A DNA stretch of 64,000 nt from Tubulanus polymorphus (GCF_964204645.1 NC_134031.1:6927001-6991000); one strand, 5' to 3'; shown: positions 1-13,022, counted from the first letter of the stretch. Notes: a model not told the origin generated them from the sequence alone. Translations and numbers: made by a program.

Positions 1-400
1 TAACTTGTAATGCATGGAAATAAACAAGAAATGAGCTATTCGGTATCGTGATGAACTTGGATTTGACCTTGAATTTTCTGAGGAGTAATTGACACTACAT
101 AGTGCAATTCCTGAGTGCTAATGGGTTAAAAAAGACATTTAAAAGGAGATGAATACATCAACCTGCTTGCCCTGCCTGATAAGACTGGGAAAACTGTTCC
201 ATTAAAACAGGAGCTACTTCAAATAATCTAAGACCATTTTGTACCATTTTGCACAATGGACATTAAGGACACCTTGGACCGATGACCATAATTTTCATGA
301 TCGTTCATCATTACTAATATGTACTATGATTGGTCTTTAAGGTTGTTATGCTTATGCTAGGGGTTTCAGTTGAAGAACTTATGATCACTTTTCTTTTTAG

Positions 401-3400
401 AAAAAGGTACAATGGCGATGAACGGATCGTTGATATCGTTACCGCAGAATATGGACAGCAGTTCTAGTTCGCCTTCGCCGATACATCTAAATACGTTGAG
501 TTCGTCTGAAGTGATTCTTCGACGCGATAGCGATGAGGGGAAGTAAGTACGCGAGTATCTCGCTATGAATAATTCCCGGGTGATGATTATAAAGAACTGG
601 CATGATTCCCACAGAACAGGGAAATTGGGAAAAACTTGGGAATTTTAATATAATAATTCCCGATTTGGAAATATTTGGGAATTTGAAAGATTTTCCTCAA
701 ACCAGGGAAATAGTTGGGAAATTCATTACTTTTCACATATTGCATTTGCCAAGGGCAATTTTCTTCAGCAATCCCTTGAAAATCACCTTTATCGACCAGT
801 CACTGCTAAAATGTTGACTGTAGCATGACGATATGTGTGCATTTCCATTTGGGAAAATTGAAAAATCACCCATGAAATACTAGGGAAAAACTTGGGCATT
901 TTGAATTCATATAACTGTGGGAACCATGAACTGTATATAAAATGTACGTTATGTGAATAGCCTATAACTGTTGTTATCGATGGGTCCCTAAGATTTCTTG
1001 ATTCCTTAACAACTCCTTCTCTAAACGGAAAACGCTTGTAAAGGTGCTTGAAACTCCTTTAATTTGAGCAAAATTCCTTCAATTTTGAGAAATGAACAAA
1101 TAGACAATTAGAAATTTGTCTAGTTGTACAGTATTCTATGTCTAAGTCGGTATGGTTGGGATTTGTTTTTACCCAATTAGGCGGTTGCTAAATTAGAAAT
1201 TGAGTTTATGTACCGGGTAGTCTTAAGGAAAGAAATTTGCTTACAAAAGGAGAAGTTTAGATGAATTGATTTAGAGGGGTTTACATTTAGGAGGAGTCAC
1301 AGTAATTGGGATATGAAAGTGATGCAGACACTACCTTGAAATTTGAGATCTCTCCTTCCAAACTCCTTATATGCAGGAATCACTGATCTGTAGGCACCCT
1401 GATAGATAACTTGCATCGGTGTCTGCCATTGTAGCCATAATTCAGTACCGATGGCAGAATACGTACTTGTATTTGGAACATATAGCAAACTGTGCAACTA
1501 AAGATTTCAGAAGAATTTTATTATTCAACAAATGTTTGAAAAAATTCTCATAGTTATCACTCAAAATGGCCGCTTAGGAACACTAAGCTGACAACTACTT
1601 CTATGATGCTATTTCTCGAACCCTTTTGAACCTTTGGTTTACGTATGCCGTCGCTGTTGAGTGACTGCAATGGTGCCGATTCCTATGAACACAAACTGTT
1701 CAAGACATGTGCGCTTCAGTGCATGTTAAGAACTATCAATTCCTGCCAAAAACTATTTTTGATGGTCGATTTTGCTGATCCTCAGTTTTATGGCATAAAC
1801 ATAGGATCACCTACATTTATGACATTTCAACGGAGATTCCTCGGCAACGGGATTCCCTATGCACCAGGAATTATCACTTAAATTGTTCGGAAGTTCACCC
1901 ACCTTTGGCGTTACGGTTGGGTATAATGCAGAAACTATTTATATTACAGATGGAGTGATACATTGACGGATGTAAGTAGTTCATTAAGTGTTAATACGCT
2001 GACGGGAGATGATTCAGATTCTACTGCGCTCCTTGGTGGTGGACGCAAAACTCCGACCTACGAAGAAATGGAAGACGATTTCGATTTTGGCGATTTTAAA
2101 GTTCCCGATATGTCTATGGTACGGGACCTTCCTATTAAATTGTGAATCCTGTTTCACTTTATTTATGATGGATTTAAGTTTTATTTTCTTTTTACTGTAG
2201 CCATCGAGTGCATTTGATTTGGGTCCTTCATTTATGGATGAAGTGTTCAAAGCGTTATCTGATAACACGCCGACCGATGAGCCGGAAAAACCATCTACAT
2301 CTCGACAAATCAGTCACTCATCATGTAAGTAATGCCCTAATCTGTCAGTAACTCCTCCCTATGTGTCAGTAGCTCTTCCTGATCTGTCAGAAAACTCTTT
2401 CCAATCTGTCAGTAACTCTTCCTGATCTATCAGTAACTCCTCCCAGTCTATCAGTAACTCCTCCCAGTCTTGCAATAACTCTTCCCAGTCTGTCAGAATA
2501 CCTCCCAGTCTGTCAGTAACACCTCCCAATCTGTCAGTCACCCCTCCCAATCTGTGAGTAACTCCTCCCAGTCTGTCATTAACTCCTCCCAGTCTATCAG
2601 TAACTCCTCCCAGTCTATCAGTAACTCCTCCCAGTCTATCAGTAACTCCTCCAGTCTATCAGTAACTCCTCCCAGTCTTGCAATAACTGCTCTCAGTCTG
2701 TCAGAATAACTCCCAGTCTGTCAGTAACACCTCCCAATCTGTCAGTCACCCCTCCCAATCTGTCAGTAATTCCTTCCAATCTATCCATAACACGGAGTAC
2801 CCAGTCAAATAGATTCAGAACCCAGAGTAAAATTCTAACCAAGAGCAACAGAACTGCATCTTCAGTTATCTAACATGAACAACTACCGATACCTCAATTT
2901 TTGACGCTGGTTATATTTCGTAAATTACTGATTGCTGATAACTGTATAATTCAACTCGTCGTATGATGACGCGTTTATTTGTAGATGAAGCTGACAAAAG
3001 CGAACCGTCGTCTCCGGTGAAAGATCTTTCCCCACCGATAAACGGACACGAACCTCACAGTCGTCTGAAAAAACTCAAACAAAAACTTGTAAGTTTCTCA
3101 TCAAAAACGAGTGCTGTAACTCTACCAGCGATACAGTGGCAACCAACGATTCCACTTGGTTGTGAAGTTTGCTATTAGTTAGTTATTCGTCTGCACTTCG
3201 ATTTTGTCTACGAATTGTGAATTAAAATTAAATGAACTTTCACTTCTGAACGAATGAATTTACGATGAAACCGAAAATTATCGGTATACCGAGCAATGAG
3301 AAGAAAATTTTCTTCTGAGGCCAATGTCATAATATTTGGATTCATTAGTTGCAAAATCTGGTTTTGTGTGAAGCAGTTTAGATTCAGGGGCCGATCAACG

Positions 3401-6400
3401 GTCTGATTCAGAGAGGGGTGCACCCCAAAAAAACTCATCAGAAACTATCAACTAATTTTTGGATAAACAGTGAGAAAAGCTTATGGTTTTAAACTTTAGG
3501 TATCAGTTTAGGTATATTTCAGTTTGCCGTGAAATTTCTGGGCAACTTGACAGATTTTTTTTGGGGGGTGTACCCCCTGCACCCTCCTGTTGGATCCCCC
3601 CTGTGTCTATTCTCAGGCTGTTAGTCACCCCATCTGGTCAGATAGCGTCTCTTTTTTTGAGATCGAGTGAACCTTGATTGATAAACAATGTGTCTTTGTT
3701 TTAGGGTAAAAGTAACGGCGAACGTATCGACGATGGCATCCCTATAAAACCGATGTCGGCAGCCGATGAACGGGAGATCGACCACGCGATCGCGTTGGCT
3801 AACGAACTCGATCCGATCGGACACCGCGAGAGGGCGCTACTGTCTCCGCCGTCGCGTACCGACTCAGAAAGCGGCGGCGAATCGCCGAAATCGAAGAGCA
3901 ACATCTCGTTGAAATTCCCATCGTTGAAAAAATCGAATCGTCCCGATCGGCCGAGTTTCTCGGATGAGTTTTCCGCCAAAACCGACGAGGACGTTCCGAT
4001 CGAAGCGCAGGAGGCGTACAACCTGTTGGTGGCGCGCGGGCGCGAGAGCTCGCCGGCGGCTCTGGAAAAACAACTGAAACCTCGCAGTCGCAATTCGGAC
4101 AGTTTGAGCGCGAGTGACGTCGACACGCAGAGCAACTCGTCGACGGAGAATCGCGGCGTTCGCGGCTTGCAACAATCGGCACGACTAAGTCCTCGCGTGG
4201 ACAGCAGTTCCGACAGCGGTCGGTCGAACTCGCGTAGCCCGATGACCGTTCAAACGGTGGAACACGCCGCGAAGCCGACGGAAACGTTTGGCAAAGTCGC
4301 CGACGGCAAGAGTTTCATATCGGCGCCGATCGAAACAAAATTCGAAGGACGAATGATCGGACGAACGGATTTAAAACCGATCGGTCAAGCGCGTACGGAG
4401 GCGCGGATCCGCGCGGCCGGAGCGTTGTCGGCGTCGCGACGACCGGTGCCCGACCCGAGCGGGGAAAACAGGTCGGCCGGCGCAGCCGAACCGACTGAAG
4501 AAGAGCGAAATCCGTTGCGTATGCTACGCAGCGGGAACACGGTGTTCAAACCGTCGACGATCGGGCGAGGCGCCACGCGGAAATATTCGTACGACGAACA
4601 GACTCGGACGTCGTCTGCTGCGTCGTCGTATCCGCGGAAATATTCAGGACAATCGGCGTTTCGTACGTCGGCGTCGGTGGCGGACGACGGTAACGACAAC
4701 CCGTTACCGCTGCCGCCGCGCGATCGCAGCCGACCGGCGATGTTCACCAGCAAACCGCGACAACGGAAGTACCCACTGGCGAACGAACGATCGAACGAAG
4801 CGGAACCGCAGCAGACGTTGCGACAAAACGGCGATAATTCGCAGCACAATGCGTCGTCGTCGGCAACTGCGGCGCCGACGTCGTCGGAAAAATCGCAGTC
4901 GTCGCCGAATTCGCTCGGTAATTTCAGCGCCGAACAATTAGGATTCTTGGACGACTTGGATTCGTTTTGGACGGACGAGGTGAAGTTCGACGGACAAAGT
5001 TACGAGGATCTAGTCGATTTTTCGTTAGATAAGTAAGTTTCATACGTTATGCATCGGTCGTGCGTAACTTTCTTTTTCGCATGAAATCTCGGCGCGGTAA
5101 CTACTTAACCAACTAGGTTGTTTTTATTTTTCGTTGCTTCGATATCGTTTTTGGCTAGATAAGCTTCTTGATGTATTCAATGATTTCATCTTTACTTTTT
5201 TTTAATCGAAATGAAAATCTGAAAATGTCAGGTTTCAGTAATAACTGTAAAGAAATCTTTGAAAATCATGTTTTTTTTATGCTAGTACATTTATTTCAAG
5301 TGTATTTCTAACGTAATTTCTACAAAAATTGTTTTGTTGAAGATTTTGAGGTCGTAGAGACTACGATTTCGCTAAATTCTTTAAAATGCATGGAACAGTC
5401 GATTAAATCTCCCAATAAAAACTAATCGGGTTATGAAGATTGAGTATTGAGTTATGTGTTTGTCTTATAGAAACGACCAGACTGATGAGGTTAGATTAAT
5501 GCAAAGAGTTTTAGGAAACGAGGTATGTATCCGTATATGAAAAAACCTCTCGTCATATTTAGCACTCTTACACCACCCCTTTGTATTTGTCCTTAAGAAC
5601 TACCGGTAGTAGCCGCGCGTTAAAAAAACGTTTGAAACTGTCAGAATGTATATATCCATCTCAGCCATCTAGATTCTTCCGTGGATCGTTAAATGTCTGA
5701 ATAGCTTAGGCATGTAATTTGCGCACTGTTTGAACGTTTGAAGAGGCCGGTCAGAGGCATTCGAAACCTGGTGGACATGTATGCATACGTAGTTCGACCA
5801 GGGCCGGAAATTCCTATTCTCACTGTCTAGAATTCTTTCTAAAAACAAAAGTTGAAAAAACTTCATCTTAGACCAAAGGTATTTCGATGAACCGGCGCTA
5901 TTATGCATGCATTCTGCCTTAAGTTCCGTATACTGTTGCCTAATTATGTTCATCCCCCTCCTGCAAGAGACAGTGTCCGTTGAGAATTCTGTTTCGTTAA
6001 AAAATAACATGCGCACCCCTTATCGATTAAAAAACATGGATTTAAAATCAGTGTTGCACGCAATAACTTGAGAAGTAATTGACCAATTTGAAGAAAGTCT
6101 CACTCGCCAGTGCTCGAATGTCGATTTACAAGAAAAAAACCGAAGCGATTCTAGAGAAAAAAATTTGCGAGCATCTTGTAGTTTACACGGATACTATGCA
6201 CACCACTGCGTATATTCTTCATATGTTTATTTCGGATTTGTTTTTTGTTTTTTATTTCTTGCAATGCCAGAAATGATTATGTCAGTCTCAGTGATTAGTA
6301 AGTCTCCTATCCGATTCATATCTTAAGCATGTATATCAATTACTACTACTACTAGCGCTACCTATATTTCTCTCTGCACGTCGGGTTTTTTTTTTTTTCG

Positions 6401-9400
6401 TAGAAGAGGAAAATCTAGCTTTTTATGTGCCGATTAATACGTCGAAAATCATCCCTCCATTTTTTTTCCGTCCGATTCGTAGGAAACTCCTGTTATTGTG
6501 TCCAACACTGTTCTTATATCCATGTGCACCTATCCTTACCTATTGTGCAGTCATGATCCGAGGTTGATACCAGTACGGACGAGTGGGGACACAAATTTAA
6601 CCGATGATATTTCGAGACGTAGTTACACAGCTCGGGAGTTCAATTTGACACCATGAAAATTAATTAATTTTGGTTCTAAGGGTAGAATCGAACTCTGTGC
6701 TTACACATACAAATAGTTTAAGTTGATGGAAATCCAACTCGCAACTGTGCAAATGAGCTTTCACGTGCGAATAGTTAAAGTTCATGAAAATCCAGCTCGC
6801 AACTGTGGAATTGAGCTTTCACGTACAAATAGTTTAAGTTCATGAAAATCAAACTCGCATTTGTGGAACTGAGCTGTCACAAATAGTTTAATTTGATGAA
6901 AATTTAGGTGTACTTCAAGAACGCCCCTAACTCTTAATCCATAAACACCCACTTTATGTCTTCGTTCATTTCTTTTCTTTGCAATGTGTAGAATTTCATT
7001 TCAATCATCTTTATTTCAATGACCTCGGACACAGTTTCTCGGTACTCGCCATAGTGGTATAGACATGTTTGGAGAATTGATATCTGCTTAACAATTAACA
7101 ATTAACTTAGCAATTTAAATTGTCCTTGATTGAATATGCAGGGCCCAGCTTCACGAAAGTGTTGTTAAAGTGAAATGATTAAGTATGAATCATCTATTGT
7201 ACTGGCTAATAGATACCCAAAAGTGCTGGAGAAAAATTCCACTCCAGTGTGTTGAATAGCGGGCATACCGCTTTAGTGCGTCTACACCGCGATGAGTTGT
7301 ATCGTTCCTGATATTTCACTGACAGGTGCTGCCACTTTTGAATAGAGATAAAAACTTATTACTGATGACATCAATAAACTGCGATGCGGTATACTAACAA
7401 TGCCCATCACTGATGTATACACCGCACTGTGGTGTAGACGCAATGAAAGGGATGAGGGGTTGAATTGTGTACCCGGTTCAAATGATTGAGAAATGAGATT
7501 TCAAAACTGGCCACCCTCTTCAAACATGGTAACTATTGCTGTTTTAACGGTTTGATATGAGAGAGGATGATCTTTCGTCCCGAGGAACTGGGTCGATAAA
7601 TCGTGTTGGTGTGATCTGTGTGTTGTGTGTTTTTGTGTGATTATTTATATAATTTTCGGTTATTTATATAGGAACTGTTGTTGGAACATAAAAATTTGGA
7701 TTACTGGGTATTGATATATTTATATATATATTTATATACATATATAGACATATTTATATGATGTATTTCACTAGTTGTTCACGAAGTGACAACACGATCA
7801 ATAATCAAATGACATCTTGCCCCCTCATCCCCCTGCCGCTCACTGACCACTGCTATTATTATTGACACTTCCATAAAACATGGCTGCCTCCTATATCCCC
7901 GTATGACATCATAAAATTGCCTACTAGTAAAGAGGACTGTCCATTTGAGTGTGGCAATCGATGATCACGCTTAATGTGGCATGTCAGGATCCAACAAGGT
8001 CCGCTTGCAGCATGCGGGGATCAAACAAAGTGAAAATTGTGCTACCGATATATGAAGATCATTCTTGAGTGTATCAAGAGATGATGTGATTACCGGTAGC
8101 TAAATTTTTACACGGGAGCCTAAAAATCTAGATTCTTAAAAAAGTGATGGAATTTTGTAACAACAAAATTCACTTGCGTGAATTTGGACGGCGATCACAA
8201 ATTCAATTCAAATTGATGAATGAAAATAGCGCTACCGATGTATGAACCATAAAGATCAATCTTGAGTGTATCAAAAGATATGATTTGCTAACATTTTTTC
8301 ACGGGAGGCTGAAAATCTAGATGAAACTTCGTTGAAAATGAAATTAATGTTAAGCTGTCCTATTGATCATGGTGGCCACTTATGTACCTGGAAATCACGG
8401 AAAAGTTTTTTTATAAAAAGTCAGGGAATGTTTTTAATAAAAAGTAAGGGAATTCCGTAAAAAGACCCTAAAAATCAGGGCAGTTCGTTGAGATTGCCAG
8501 ATTGCATGTTAAATCTAAGTTTCCATCTATGTGTAATTGACTGTGTTAATTGATTGGATTCTAAGCAGATCAAGTCAGGGAAAACAAAGTACATGACAGA
8601 AAATAGTAAGAAAACAAGCAAGTCAAAGTCAAATAAAAGTGGCCACCCTGATTTGATCCGCACGGTATCTGGCGTGGGATAGCTGGAGCAGAATGGGGGT
8701 CTTCATTAGGTTTATCCGGACTGCAGCTGAATAATGATATGACTAAGTAACGATCTAATTTACGTGTGGCAACCATCTCTTATGGAAGTGTCTATTGAAT
8801 TGGAATGAATCGTCCTTCATCGTCACTCACGTCTGTTCCTCCACCCATTCTCGGATAAAATCCAGCGCAATTCTCGTGTTTTCATAGAAAATTCCGGCGT
8901 ATGCCAATATTTTAGCTTGCCCTTACAATAATTATGGTGTTTTGATTTACAACAGCGGTCTCACACATTCATCACAATATCCCACTTTTCGGCTTGAAAT
9001 CATGCTTCGAAAACAATAAAAATCGAATGGACAAAATGTACAGTCCCGATTCCTTCATAAGATGAGAATATTTTGTAATTCACTCGCATGCGTAAAAACG
9101 TAATTTCTGTTGTCTTCTTTAGTTCATCATTCCATTCAGAATTTCAGTGTGTTTTTGCTAAATTCGTTCACTCGTACAGTGGTCAATGTGTAGGCTTTGG
9201 TAACTTGTAATAGTCGTGTGAATTTTGTTCTCGAGACAAATTCAGCCTATTATATGGAACGTAAAACGCATTTAGAATTGATCGTCCTAATGCAAAAAAA
9301 TCATGGAGATCTATCAAACTCTTACTTATTTTTAAGTTCTGGTAGGCTCAGTCAGTCAAGATATAAGCAGTTAAATCAATATTAGTGTCTTGTCTTTTTA

Positions 9401-9876
9401 TCTACAATACTTCGTAAATAAGGCGGCACCAGGGGGAGTCTGCCGTAGCTAATGGCACCCACAACATTTTGAAATTTACGTTCCGCTTATTTCATGAAGT
9501 CACAATTTTTACATGCACTTTCATCGGGATTTGAACCTAAAAGAACTGCTAAGTTGCTGGGCAAATAGATCCAAGGCCCCTGATTTCAAAGTTTTCTCGA
9601 GGGGATGATGCCCAAACTACGAATGAATTAACGAGTAAAATGTCTAACTCACTATTGCAGGTAACCGACGACGAATGCGTGTACGCATTGAACGAAACGA
9701 AATGGAACGTGCACAACGCGATCAAATTCATCAAGCTGCACCAACTGTATAAACTAGGAATCGCCGACATACTGCGCTGTAAACAAGCTCTGATGGAGTG
9801 TTCATGGAACGTGCCCGACGCCGCCGAGCTACTCATCGAAAACCCCCTCAACAGTCCCGAGTGCGTCGACGTCTAA
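401..9876 (+). CDS. TNK2: ACK1/TNK2-like non-receptor tyrosine kinase, C-terminal exons (5' partial)
   Basis: Coding exons deduced by GT/AG sites and phase: 401-542, 1950-2118, 2201-2324, 2985-3088, 3705-5032, 5471-5522, 9661-9876 (stop TAA 9874-9876). All phases join, giving about 710 residues. The kinase, SH3 and CRIB regions must lie upstream of the window. The last exon encodes a UBA-type module (VTDDECVYALNETKWNV, then LYKLGIADILRCKQAL and SWNVPDAAELL) that lines up closely with the ACK1 C-terminal ubiquitin-binding domain. The large fifth exon (about 443 residues) is low complexity, Ser/Arg rich, with a proline motif PLPLPPRDRSRP likely to bind SH3 domains. An acidic aromatic patch, DDFDFGDF, lies in the second exon. 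ACK1 family kinases bind active CDC42 and act in receptor endocytosis and growth-factor signalling. The UBA exon lies 4.1 kb from its neighbour. TNK1 is the alternative; the family call rests mainly on the UBA. Confidence 0.8.
601..928. mobile_element. MITE in TNK2 intron, 14-bp terminal inverted repeat
   Basis: The ends catgattcccacag (601-614) and ctgtgggaaccatg (915-928) are inverted repeats with one mismatch. The interior repeats short words such as ttgggaa. No coding capacity. Probably a non-autonomous DNA transposon. Confidence 0.55.
982..1400. mobile_element. MITE family B (AGGGTCCCTAC ends), copy 1
   Basis: Related to copies at 30042, 30903, 34963, 37520 and 40955. Members start near gggtccctacaactcctt and end near ctgtagggaccct, so the termini are inverted repeats of about 11 bp. 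Shared interior words include tttaatttgagcaaaat and gatatgaaagtgatgc. This copy is in a TNK2 intron. No ORF; the short termini suggest a DNA transposon derivative. Confidence 0.65.
2335..2791. repeat. Minisatellite, about 20-bp unit (cagtctgtcagtaactcctc)
   Basis: Some twenty-plus imperfect head-to-tail copies of a 19-21 bp unit lie in the TNK2 intron, starting about 10 bases after the exon ending at 2324. Variants such as cccaatctgtcagtcacc recur in the same order in two blocks (about 2440-2555 and 2640-2775), so a multi-unit segment was duplicated. Open frames across it are repeat artefacts. Confidence 0.9.
3385..3602. mobile_element. MITE family E (CAGGGGCGGATCC ends), copy in TNK2 intron
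   Basis: Ends caggggccgatc and ggatcccccctg are inverted. The interior (aaactttaggtatcagtttaggtata) is the reverse complement of the interior of the copies at 11837 and 43876. Such ends are typical of hAT-type non-autonomous elements. It lies just before the largest TNK2 exon. Confidence 0.55.
6711..6903. repeat. Tandem repeat, about 58-bp unit x 3.3
   Basis: Each unit begins aaatagtttaagttcatg and continues through actcgcaactgtgg and gagctttcacgt. Three full imperfect units and a partial fourth can be read. Confidence 0.8.
7191..7451 (+). mobile_element. TTAA-type MITE family A, degenerate copy
   Basis: Shares the interior of the copies at 33579 and 39565: gtgttgaatagcgggcatacc, gacaggtgctgccact, then caccgcactgtggtgtagacg. 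The outer ends and flanking TTAA have decayed, so this is an old copy. Confidence 0.65.
8040..8322. repeat. Two direct repeats of about 95 bp
   Basis: The segment from gctaccgatatatgaagatc through tgagtgtatcaagagatgat to cacgggagcctaaaaatctag recurs about 189 bases on, with roughly 15 percent divergence and small indels. No element termini identified. Confidence 0.6.
8371..8650. mobile_element. MITE family F (CAGGGTGGCCAC ends), copy in TNK2 intron
   Basis: Inverted ends ggtggccact and agtggccaccctg, with gtcagggaa words inside both ends. Other copies: 27381-27470 (short) and 36631-36964. Ends starting CAGGGTGGCC fit hAT-like MITEs. No ORF. Confidence 0.6.
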
Positions 9877-10071
9877 AATGACACGCCCTGTTAGAGAGGG
9901 CGTCTCGCTCAAATTCCATCTTCCCGCGCGTGCGCGCCCGCTTTCCACCGGTCGCGAGCTACAAGCGTTATGATGTGTCGTTTGCGTGTGTGTGTGGATT
10001 AACCAGCAGCGTCTGGAATCTAGAAAGGGGTTACAAAGTCAACAGTTTCCCCCCGTGAGACTACGACGATG

Positions 10072-10077
10072 AATAAA
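10072..10077 (+). other. Candidate TNK2 poly(A) signal AATAAA
   Basis: First canonical hexamer after the stop codon (196 nt downstream), followed by T-rich sequence. Positional evidence only. Confidence 0.5.
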
Positions 10078-11836
10078 ATTCTTGTTTGAAAAAATATCTT
10101 CGTTTATATAAATCGATAGAAATGCATTTACCAGTGTATAAAAAAAAATCATTATTCGTCATAAATACGAGGCCTCTAGTCGCTTTAGTTGTATTTTTAT
10201 AAAACTTCTCTATCGCAGTCGATTATTGAAAAGACGTCTGCTGCATCGAGGTTCGTTAGATGGACAGTAGATGGCGCTTCGTGTTCTAAAAACAAGATTT
10301 CTAATGATGCCGCGTTGAGAATTTTGTCACAACATGTCTTCTAGATAACTTTCCAATTTTTCGCCGTTTCGAGAAGCGGAACTAGCTTTTTCGCTTCGAT
10401 AAAAAAGATTCAAAAGATTGTCGGCAGTCTTTTATGCGTATAATTACGTTATCTAGAAGAACTATGTTTTTATTTTTTGTATATTTTTCATCAAGCACTT
10501 GTTACGTTGAAATCATGGCATAATATTTAAATCGTTACCAGTATTTCGATTGAAATTAATTGTTTACACAACGAGAGATCCGAAAATTGATCGTGGAATT
10601 TTACGAATGGATTCGGTAATTTTACGAATGAATTTGGTAATTCCTAATCAAATATTCGTTTATATGTTGAGATCAGGAATATGTTCTAATCGCCTTTTTT
10701 CAATGATTTTTAATTCAAAATTTTCGATATGTTTTGTTTTGATTGAGATTTAAATTTGAGTTGTCTTGTTTGAAGGTCTGCCATTGAGATAGAATTGGGT
10801 TGGGTTTGCATATTTTTGGGGTTTATACAGCTATGCTATCAATTCGACCCAGTCATGGTAGTGGTTGTATCCGCAGTGCTCTACAATCCTACAGCATCCA
10901 TTGCTGAGATTCTTTATTATATGTTATTGTATGTTAGTGCTTTAAGTCTGTATGACCTTATTGAGAATTTGAATGTGGTCATAATCTAATGTCTGGCATT
11001 CGTGAAGTTCCCTTTCAGTTACAAATTCCTGAGGTGAGGTCCTATATGTACACGGGAAATTTCGATGATCAAAATATGGAATATCAAATTTTTGATTGAG
11101 TGTGGCTCCAGATCGTAGATTGCTCCTGCATCGAATGGGAGTGTCACTGAACCTGAAACCCTCTTAACCTAAGACCCGTTAGGTCGTATGTCTAGGGGGT
11201 CTTGGACCCGCCTGTCCGATTTTTAAGTTGTGCTTACTATTTCTCATAAACTGTCAGTCCAGATAACGCGTTAATGCTCATTTTACGTAGCTTTTAGTAT
11301 ACTCCTTTTTGTAAACCAGTCTTCCGTTGAGTCGTTTCGGTTACCATATTTAACGCCGTTGTAACAACTCGAGTTGTTATATAAGAAACGTGCGATCCGT
11401 TTTCGATCCGTTTTTTCGCGAATCTCATCTCGTCGTCTATTAAATCGTAAAACGAAAAGAATAAAATATTTTCGTTCGAAAGTCTCAATAGATAAATAAA
11501 CCGCTTGGATTGTAATTATTAATGAACTACTGTACATTGTATTCTATAGTGTGTTACGATATGAAATCGAGTGTCAATGTTTTAACCGTGTATGATCGAT
11601 GATAGTTGTTTCGTCGCGCGCTATACGACCATTAAACTGAAAACTTTTGCGAAAATTTTTTTGCGAAAATCGTGTAAATACGAACGACGATTTGTGTATA
11701 GTTTATAAAGTCATTACCGGTAAAATGTTGCCGATGAGAATGTCTCAGAAAAGCACTCTCTTTGTACGGCGATTGAACGTATTCAAATGGCGTTAATGTC
11801 TGTTTTTAGAAACTAGTTTTCTTACTCCCCGAACTT

Positions 11837-12057
11837 CAGGGGCGGATCCGAGGGTAGGGTGCAGGGGTGCACGCTATTGCCTCCCTCAAAACGTCAAGTT
11901 ACCCTGAAATTTTACGGGAAAAATGAAAAATATTAAACTGATATCTAAAAAGTTTAGATTCATAATCTTGTGCTCTGTATTTTTATGAGTTAATGTTTTC
12001 TGATGAACTTTCTTTCAGAGTGCCAATTTAATAAGTATTACCCTAGATCTGCCCCTG
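11837..12057. mobile_element. MITE family E (CAGGGGCGGATCC ends)
   Basis: Ends caggggcggatcc and agatctgcccctg are inverted. Interior aaatattaaactgatatctaaaaag is shared with 43876-44116. No clear target duplication. Confidence 0.65.
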
Positions 12058-12489
12058 AACCTGCTACGGTAAAGGATATCCACGCAATGGTTTTATAGAC
12101 CGGCTATCAAAGGCTAGTAAGAGTGAATGTACAGTAGACTTCGTTCATCCCTATGTAGTTTGCCTCATGTTATTGCGTGCCTTGGACAAAATATTACAAA
12201 TTTTAAGATTTGTATTATTTTGTAGTCGGAGCAGTACTCCAATTCATCGAAATAACGACTGCTCCGACTGCCTTGGAATTCACATCGGAGAGAATTTATT
12301 GCTCCCAGAATATCCAAGGCAAATGGAGTGTACAGTAAACTCTGCTTACCTCTGAAACAATTACTTTGGATTTATCGCTTGCCTGGGAGAAATATTTCGT
12401 GCCAACAAGACTTCCAAGATTGATAGCCACTCCGGCTAACCCGCTATTCGTTTACACTTCGGAAAAAACTGTATGGTCCCACGAGATCT

Positions 12490-12621
12490 GGGCCCAGTTT
12501 CACGAAAAAGTTTAAGCCTAAAACGGTTAAGTTTGAATTGTTGTCCTCATTGAAAACACGAAGTAACCAAATTACAATTACACCAATAATTTGAGTTAAA
12601 CTTTTTTGCGAAACTGGGCCC
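12490..12621. mobile_element. Short inverted-repeat element with gggcccagtttc ends
   Basis: gggcccagtttcacgaaaaagttta at the left pairs with aaacttttttgcgaaactgggccc at the right. A similar left end (gggcccagcttcacgaaag) occurs at 7141. Total 132 bp, non-coding. Confidence 0.65.
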
Positions 12622-12694
12622 TGGGGTAAGCGGAGTCTGCTGTATTGAAGTACCGAATTCGACAGTCTATTACATAAATCAGTTACATTTGTAT

Positions 12695-12760
12695 CTGTAG
12701 TTGTAAATGAGTATGATGATAGAAATAACTTTCTATCATCATACTCATTTACAACTACAG
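12695..12760. repeat. Perfect 31-bp inverted repeat with 4-nt loop
   Basis: The arms 12695-12725 and 12730-12760 are exact reverse complements; the loop is taac. A transcript would fold into an uninterrupted 31-bp stem. Confidence 0.95.
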
Positions 12761-12786
12761 TTGGCCCTGTGTAATCCGAATATCAT

Positions 12787-13022
12787 GGCGAACTTCGGTT
12801 ATTGGAGTTGGTTTGACTAGAGTCGAACTAAACGAAACCGAATGTCAGTCGTAACTAGCCCAGAAATGGTCGACCAATTGAGCGCAGTCGCTGTCGTTCG
12901 GACCAAATTCCAAGATGGACGACTCCGTGAAATACATTTCGACCGAACTAAGCGCGTTTGGTCATTAGTTCCGACCAGTTCCTAGTTCCTAGTTGACTAG
13001 CTACGAAAACCGAAGTTCGCCC
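12787..13022. mobile_element. MITE family D (GGCGAACTTCGGTT ends), copy 1
   Basis: Left ggcgaacttcggtt and right aaaaccgaagttcgcc are inverted, and CAT flanks both ends. Shared interior: gtcgaccaattgagc, gttcggacc, aagatgg, cgaccgaactaag. Other copies at 47716-47922 and 59130-59334. Confidence 0.7.

Larger units (their letters stand above)
5523..9660. other. Last TNK2 intron, repeat-filled
   Basis: Runs from a GTATGT donor to a tattgcag acceptor. It holds the tandem block at 6711, a degenerate TTAA MITE at 7191, AT-rich microsatellite sequence near 7710-7765, a direct repeat at 8040-8322 and a GGCCAC-ended MITE at 8371. Outside these I see no exon-like sequence. Confidence 0.7.

Noticed and set aside
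2359-2550. Repetitive minus-strand peptide (WEELL repeats)
   Set aside because: Pure translation of the 20-bp minisatellite.
2335-2791. CRISPR array
   Set aside because: Units are contiguous, variable and without spacers, in an animal intron.
4385-4849. 154-residue minus-strand frame opposite the large TNK2 exon
   Set aside because: Shadow of a GC-rich coding exon; the sense frame has correct phases and splice sites.
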